A stretch of DNA of 9,677 nt from Fidelibacterota bacterium (GTDB lineage: Bacteria > Fidelibacterota > Fidelibacteria > Fidelibacterales > DSDE01): positions 1-9,677 of the forward strand of contig DSDE01000424.1 in the NCBI GenBank assembly GCA_011049095.1, given 5' to 3'. Of this stretch, positions 6,547 through 9,677 are shown in pieces. The notes under the pieces were generated by a model that saw nothing but the letters and a program-made list of their open reading frames with translations, did not search any database and was not told where the DNA came from. The translations under genes and the position numbers were made by a program. Each line of letters starts with the position of its first letter. Positions within the stretch are counted from its first letter, which is position 1.

Positions 6547-8541
6547 TTAATTTATTTCTTCCGTTAGAAAAATATCAGCCGGAACTGGGTTTGGCGGCAG
6601 CTCAACAAAAAAGCTGCTTCCTTTGCCAAGTGTGCTCTCCAGCCAAATTTGCCCGCCCAGCTCCTCTATGAGCTGTTTGATTATTGAAAGCCCCAAGCCT
6701 GTTCCCGGCAGCCGCTCCATCTCCAATCCTGTTCGGAAAAAGCGGTCAAAAACCTTAGCCTGGTCATTTTTTGCGATACCCCGGCCATTATCTTTCACAA
6801 AAAGGTAGAGATTCCCCTTCTCATTAATCTCCACATGAAGGATAACTTCTGAGTCATTTGGAGAATATTTAAAGCTATTTTCCAAAAGATTGACCAGCAC
6901 TTGCTGCAAAACATCTCGGTCTGTTGGAAATTTTTCCATCGCCTCTTGCACTTCTAAAGTTAACACCATATTCTTGGTTTTAAAACGAACAAAAAAGGGC
7001 TCAACGATTCTTTCCACCACATCATTGACATCCTCTTCAGAAATGGTGATGGTCAATCCACCGGCATCCAGCTTGGAAATATTAAGAAAATTGGCGATGA
7101 GGGCTGTTAATCTTTCCAGATTGCTATTGATAATGTCAATAAATTTATGCTGCATCTTGGTGACGGGACCGGCAATTTCATCATTCATCAGAGAAATATA
7201 TTCTTTGATAATGGCAATGGGTGTTTTCAGCTCGTGAGAAACATTGCTGATGAGGTCTGCTTTCAGCTCCTCTACCTTCATATCGCTGGTGATATTTCTG
7301 GCAGAAATGATGTATCCCTGATCAATAAATGGCGGATCGCTGAATTTGTTGATAACAGCATCAAAAACCAGTTTGTCATTATCACTGCCAATGCTATAGC
7401 GATGGCGATAGCTTTTATCCTCTTCATAACAAGCGGCATAAATGGCTTCCCAGTCATCGACAAAAAGTGTCTGAAGTTTTTCAAAAGTGCTTTCTGAGGC
7501 TGGAATCTCGAAAAGGATACGAGCCGGCTTATTGATTTTCACGAAATCTTTATCAATATCCACCAGCATTACCACGTCATTCATATGGTCAAGCATCGTG
7601 GAAAAGAGATACTTTTGTTTTTCTACTATCTGCTCAATACGATCAAGAATTGACTGTACCCGATCACTGATTCCAGTAAAAAATTCCTCCTCAATCTGGG
7701 CGTAGGCATCTGCTTTTTCTGTAAAAAATCCAAGGACACCCACCAGCTTTTCGTTGCTTCGGAAGGGAAAGGTGAACTGATCCGCAATCTGATAAGCTCC
7801 GTTTCCTCCATTTGCTGTTGGAAATGTGATGGACTTAGGACGATATTTTTCGTATTGACCGTGGTTTTCAAAAAAATCGTTAATGCTATTCTTGAGGGCT
7901 TCCACGATATCCTCTGTAATAGTCTGCTCCGTGTAAACGGTAAGCTCTGCTTTAACCAGATTTAGAAAAAAGTATCCATCAAACTCCACAACGGAGCGAA
8001 AATCTTCTCCCACAGCCTCTAAAGCTTTATTAAAATTATAGTTGGCTTCCAGGCTGAGAATAAGATTATTGATGAGCTGCAACTCGGCATTGGTGCGGCG
8101 GAGCTGATTTCGTTCAAAAAGAATCTCTTCCTGCAAGGAGATATTTTCATTTTTCAGGCGAACAGTCCGCAGGTTTCGCTCGATGACCATTTCCAACTGA
8201 TTAATATCAAAAGGTTTAACGATATAATCATCAATGCCTGTCCGCAGCGCTTTGATTGCGCTATCCAGAGTGGCCATACCGCTGACAATAAGGCAAACAA
8301 TATCAGGGTTGATTTTTTTTGTGTGGGTCAAGACAGTAAGCCCATCAACCTGTGGCATATTCAGGTCGCTGATAACGACATGATAATCTCCCAGCTTTTC
8401 ATCTTTCATAGCATAAATACCATCTGGGTAGGTCTTAACCCGATAACCCTTCATCGTCAGGAAACTTTTGAGGAGCATCCTGATCTGGTCATCATCATCA
8501 ATAATTAAAATATCTATATCTTTTTGGGGTAATGGTGTCAT
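6547..8541 (-). CDS. Soluble hybrid histidine kinase: REC - GAF-like - PAS - HisKA - HATPase
   Basis: A 664-residue sensor kinase with an unusual order. An intact receiver comes first (about 8-125; acidic D15-D17, phospho-acceptor D59 in VVISDLNMP, S87, K109). A coiled-coil-like connector (about 126-158) and a GAF-like region follow (about 158-305, ending TFPFRSNEKLVGVLGFF and helices). A PAS-like region lies at about 310-418, then HisKA with H436 in NVSHELKTP and HATPase with N-box N555 (NLLENSFKYS), DNGRGI (584-589), F-box VFDRFFR (597-603) and GTGLGLSI (613-620). I see no membrane helix or signal peptide, so it should be cytoplasmic, unlike PilS. It begins nine bases after the pilU-type gene and precedes the stand-alone REC gene by 17 bases. 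The ATG has only a weak AAGAGA-like site. The GAF label rests on general pattern and position; its ligand is unknown. Confidence 0.9.
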   Translation of the reverse strand: MTPLPQKDIDILIIDDDDQIRMLLKSFLTMKGYRVKTYPDGIYAMKDEKLGDYHVVISDLNMPQVDGLTVLTHTKKINPDIVCLIVSGMATLDSAIKALRTGIDDYIVKPFDINQLEMVIERNLRTVRLKNENISLQEEILFERNQLRRTNAELQLINNLILSLEANYNFNKALEAVGEDFRSVVEFDGYFFLNLVKAELTVYTEQTITEDIVEALKNSINDFFENHGQYEKYRPKSITFPTANGGNGAYQIADQFTFPFRSNEKLVGVLGFFTEKADAYAQIEEEFFTGISDRVQSILDRIEQIVEKQKYLFSTMLDHMNDVVMLVDIDKDFVKINKPARILFEIPASESTFEKLQTLFVDDWEAIYAACYEEDKSYRHRYSIGSDNDKLVFDAVINKFSDPPFIDQGYIISARNITSDMKVEELKADLISNVSHELKTPIAIIKEYISLMNDEIAGPVTKMQHKFIDIINSNLERLTALIANFLNISKLDAGGLTITISEEDVNDVVERIVEPFFVRFKTKNMVLTLEVQEAMEKFPTDRDVLQQVLVNLLENSFKYSPNDSEVILHVEINEKGNLYLFVKDNGRGIAKNDQAKVFDRFFRTGLEMERLPGTGLGLSIIKQLIEELGGQIWLESTLGKGSSFFVELPPNPVPADIFLTEEIN

Positions 8542-8550
8542 AGTATTCTC

Positions 8551-9651
8551 TTATTCTTGGAGACGGATATCTGAACTGCTCTGGTGAGAAGCTTGCTCCG
8601 ACTGGATTTTAAGCTTTAAATCATTGGGTCTGTCTGCAAAACGGACCGCATCCTCGAAAGTGATTTGCCCGCTTTCAAAAAGTTTGTGAAGGGCCTGGTC
8701 AAAAGTCTGCATACCTTCATGGGAGCTGGCCTCGATGGCTGAGCGCAGCACCTCGATATCTCCCCGGTGAATCAGGTCTTTAACCCGACTGCTGGCCAAC
8801 ATAAGCTCCATAGCGGCGACACGTCCCCCCTCAATCGAAGGTATCAGCCGCTGGGCAATGACAGCCTTTAGATTGAGACTTACCTGCAGCTGCACCATGT
8901 GGTGAGATTCGGGAGGATAAAAAGACATGATTCTTTCTAAAGTCTGGTAAGCATTATTGGAGTGGAGTGTGCTCAAAACCAGGTGCCCGGTTTCAGCGAA
9001 ATTCAGCGCTGCAGACATAGTCTCTTCATCGCGAATTTCTCCAATCAGGAGCAAATCCGGCGCTTGCCGCAAAGCTGAGCGCAAAGCCGAGTGGTATGAA
9101 TCGGTATCCATACCAATCTCCCGCTGATTAACAATACTTTTCTGGTGTGAATGAAGGTACTCAACAGGGTCTTCAATAGTGAGAATATGGCCAGCGCTGC
9201 TGATATTTCGCTGGTGCACCATTGCGGCGAGAGTTGTGGATTTTCCGCTGCCTGTGGAGCCAACAACCAGGATAATTCCCCGCTTCTCTTTAACCAGCTC
9301 TTTGAGAATTGGCGGCAGATTGAGTTCATCGAGAGACATTATCTTACTGGTGATGCGCCTGAAGACAAAACTGACGCTGCCCCGCTGAATAAAAGCATTC
9401 ACTCTGAAGCGGCCTAAATTTCTCCGGCTAATGGTGAAATCAAATTCCTTTTTTTGGATAAACTGTACGATTTGATCTTCACTGAGCATCTCCTGAAGCA
9501 GACTTTTAAGATTTTCACTCGTCAGCAGCTCTTTCTCTAAGGAAGAACAGCTCCCGTTAATTTTCAGCACAGGATAGGTCATTATTGAGAGATACATATC
9601 GGAAGCTTTTGCTTCAGACATTACCGAGAGCAGATCGTTGAGTTCATACAT
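8551..9651 (-). CDS. pilU: Type IV pilus retraction-type ATPase, PilU-like (PilT family)
   Basis: A 366-residue hexameric cytoplasmic ATPase of the PilT/PilU family, which drives or assists pilus retraction. Motifs are Walker A GSTGSGKS (131-138), Asp box TIEDPVEY (158-165), Walker B LLLIGEIRD (200-208) and His box TGHLVLSTLHSNN (221-233). The MshEN region and four-Cys zinc site of PilB are missing. The C-terminal part resembles PilU rather than PilT: PilT's AIRNLIRE motif is replaced by RVKDLIHRGDIE (289-300), and the end reads GMQTFDQAL (313-321) followed by ADRPNDLKLKI (339-349), the PilU-type finish. A Ser/Gln-rich tail follows. GGAGG at 9662-9658, six bases before the ATG, makes the start firm. 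It is the first gene of the block inside the window; a pilT partner may lie just upstream, which cannot be seen here. Confidence 0.85.
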   Translation of the reverse strand: MYELNDLLSVMSEAKASDMYLSIMTYPVLKINGSCSSLEKELLTSENLKSLLQEMLSEDQIVQFIQKKEFDFTISRRNLGRFRVNAFIQRGSVSFVFRRITSKIMSLDELNLPPILKELVKEKRGIILVVGSTGSGKSTTLAAMVHQRNISSAGHILTIEDPVEYLHSHQKSIVNQREIGMDTDSYHSALRSALRQAPDLLLIGEIRDEETMSAALNFAETGHLVLSTLHSNNAYQTLERIMSFYPPESHHMVQLQVSLNLKAVIAQRLIPSIEGGRVAAMELMLASSRVKDLIHRGDIEVLRSAIEASSHEGMQTFDQALHKLFESGQITFEDAVRFADRPNDLKLKIQSEQASHQSSSDIRLQE

Positions 9652-9677
9652 AATCAGCCTCCGACACTCTTTCTCAC
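9652..9677 (-). promoter_or_regulatory. Ribosome binding site of the pilU-type gene and window end
   Basis: Reading on the minus strand, GGAGG (9662-9658) stands six bases before the ATG. The remaining 15 bases to the window edge show no promoter elements. One frame reads through to a TGA (9656-9654) just before the start, so the 3' end of another gene may lie here, but 26 bases are too few to say. Confidence 0.6.

Noticed and set aside
8551..9651. Calling this gene pilT
   Set aside because: The C-terminal motifs match PilU better (no AIRNLIRE, PilU-like GMQTFDQAL and PNDLKLKI ending).
1..9677. CRISPR array, insertion sequence, tRNA or long repeat
   Set aside because: The window is almost wholly coding with gaps of 44 bases or less; no repeat-spacer pattern, inverted terminal repeats, transposase or tRNA-like cloverleaf was seen.

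Overview
The window comes from a Gram-negative-type bacterium of moderate, slightly AT-rich base composition. It carries most of the motor side of a type IV pilus (T4P) system. The phylum cannot be fixed from sequence alone. The linked soluble hybrid kinase, the MshEN-type PilB and the PilU-like ATPase would suit Deltaproteobacteria-like lineages or FCB-group phyla such as Calditrichota or Chlorobiota, but that is inference.

Layout: bases 1-1069 on the + strand hold the 3' part of plsY (acyl-phosphate-dependent glycerol-3-phosphate acyltransferase, phospholipid synthesis), then a Nudix/MutT-family hydrolase. These genes meet, tail to tail across 37 bases, a seven-gene minus-strand block that fills the rest (9651 down to 1107). 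In transcription order the block is: pilU-type ATPase; soluble REC-GAF-PAS-histidine kinase; stand-alone REC response regulator; prepilin peptidase pilD; extension ATPase pilB; NtrC/PilR-like sigma-54 activator with a degenerate receiver; inner-membrane platform pilC. Gaps are 9, 17, -1, 21, -23 and 11 bases, so the block reads as one operon with several translationally coupled junctions. Its promoter lies upstream, beyond base 9677. No intergenic stretch exceeds 44 bases. I saw no RNA gene, mobile element, CRISPR array or long repeat.

How the parts fit: PilD processes and methylates prepilins, PilB drives pilus polymerisation through the PilC platform, and the PilU-type ATPase supports retraction. 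Pilin, secretin and PilMNOP genes are absent, so they must lie elsewhere. The three signalling genes are the distinctive part. They sit where a membrane PilS and a standard PilR might be expected. Here the kinase is soluble and carries its own intact receiver, a second intact receiver is encoded separately, and the DNA-binding activator has a receiver-like domain whose phospho-acceptor Asp appears to be Gln. The phosphoryl chain therefore seems to end on proteins without a DNA-binding output, while the activator must be controlled in another way. PilB also carries a tandem MshEN-type (c-di-GMP-binding) motif with the key first Arg replaced. I consider this a variant T4P regulatory circuit rather than a wholly new system.
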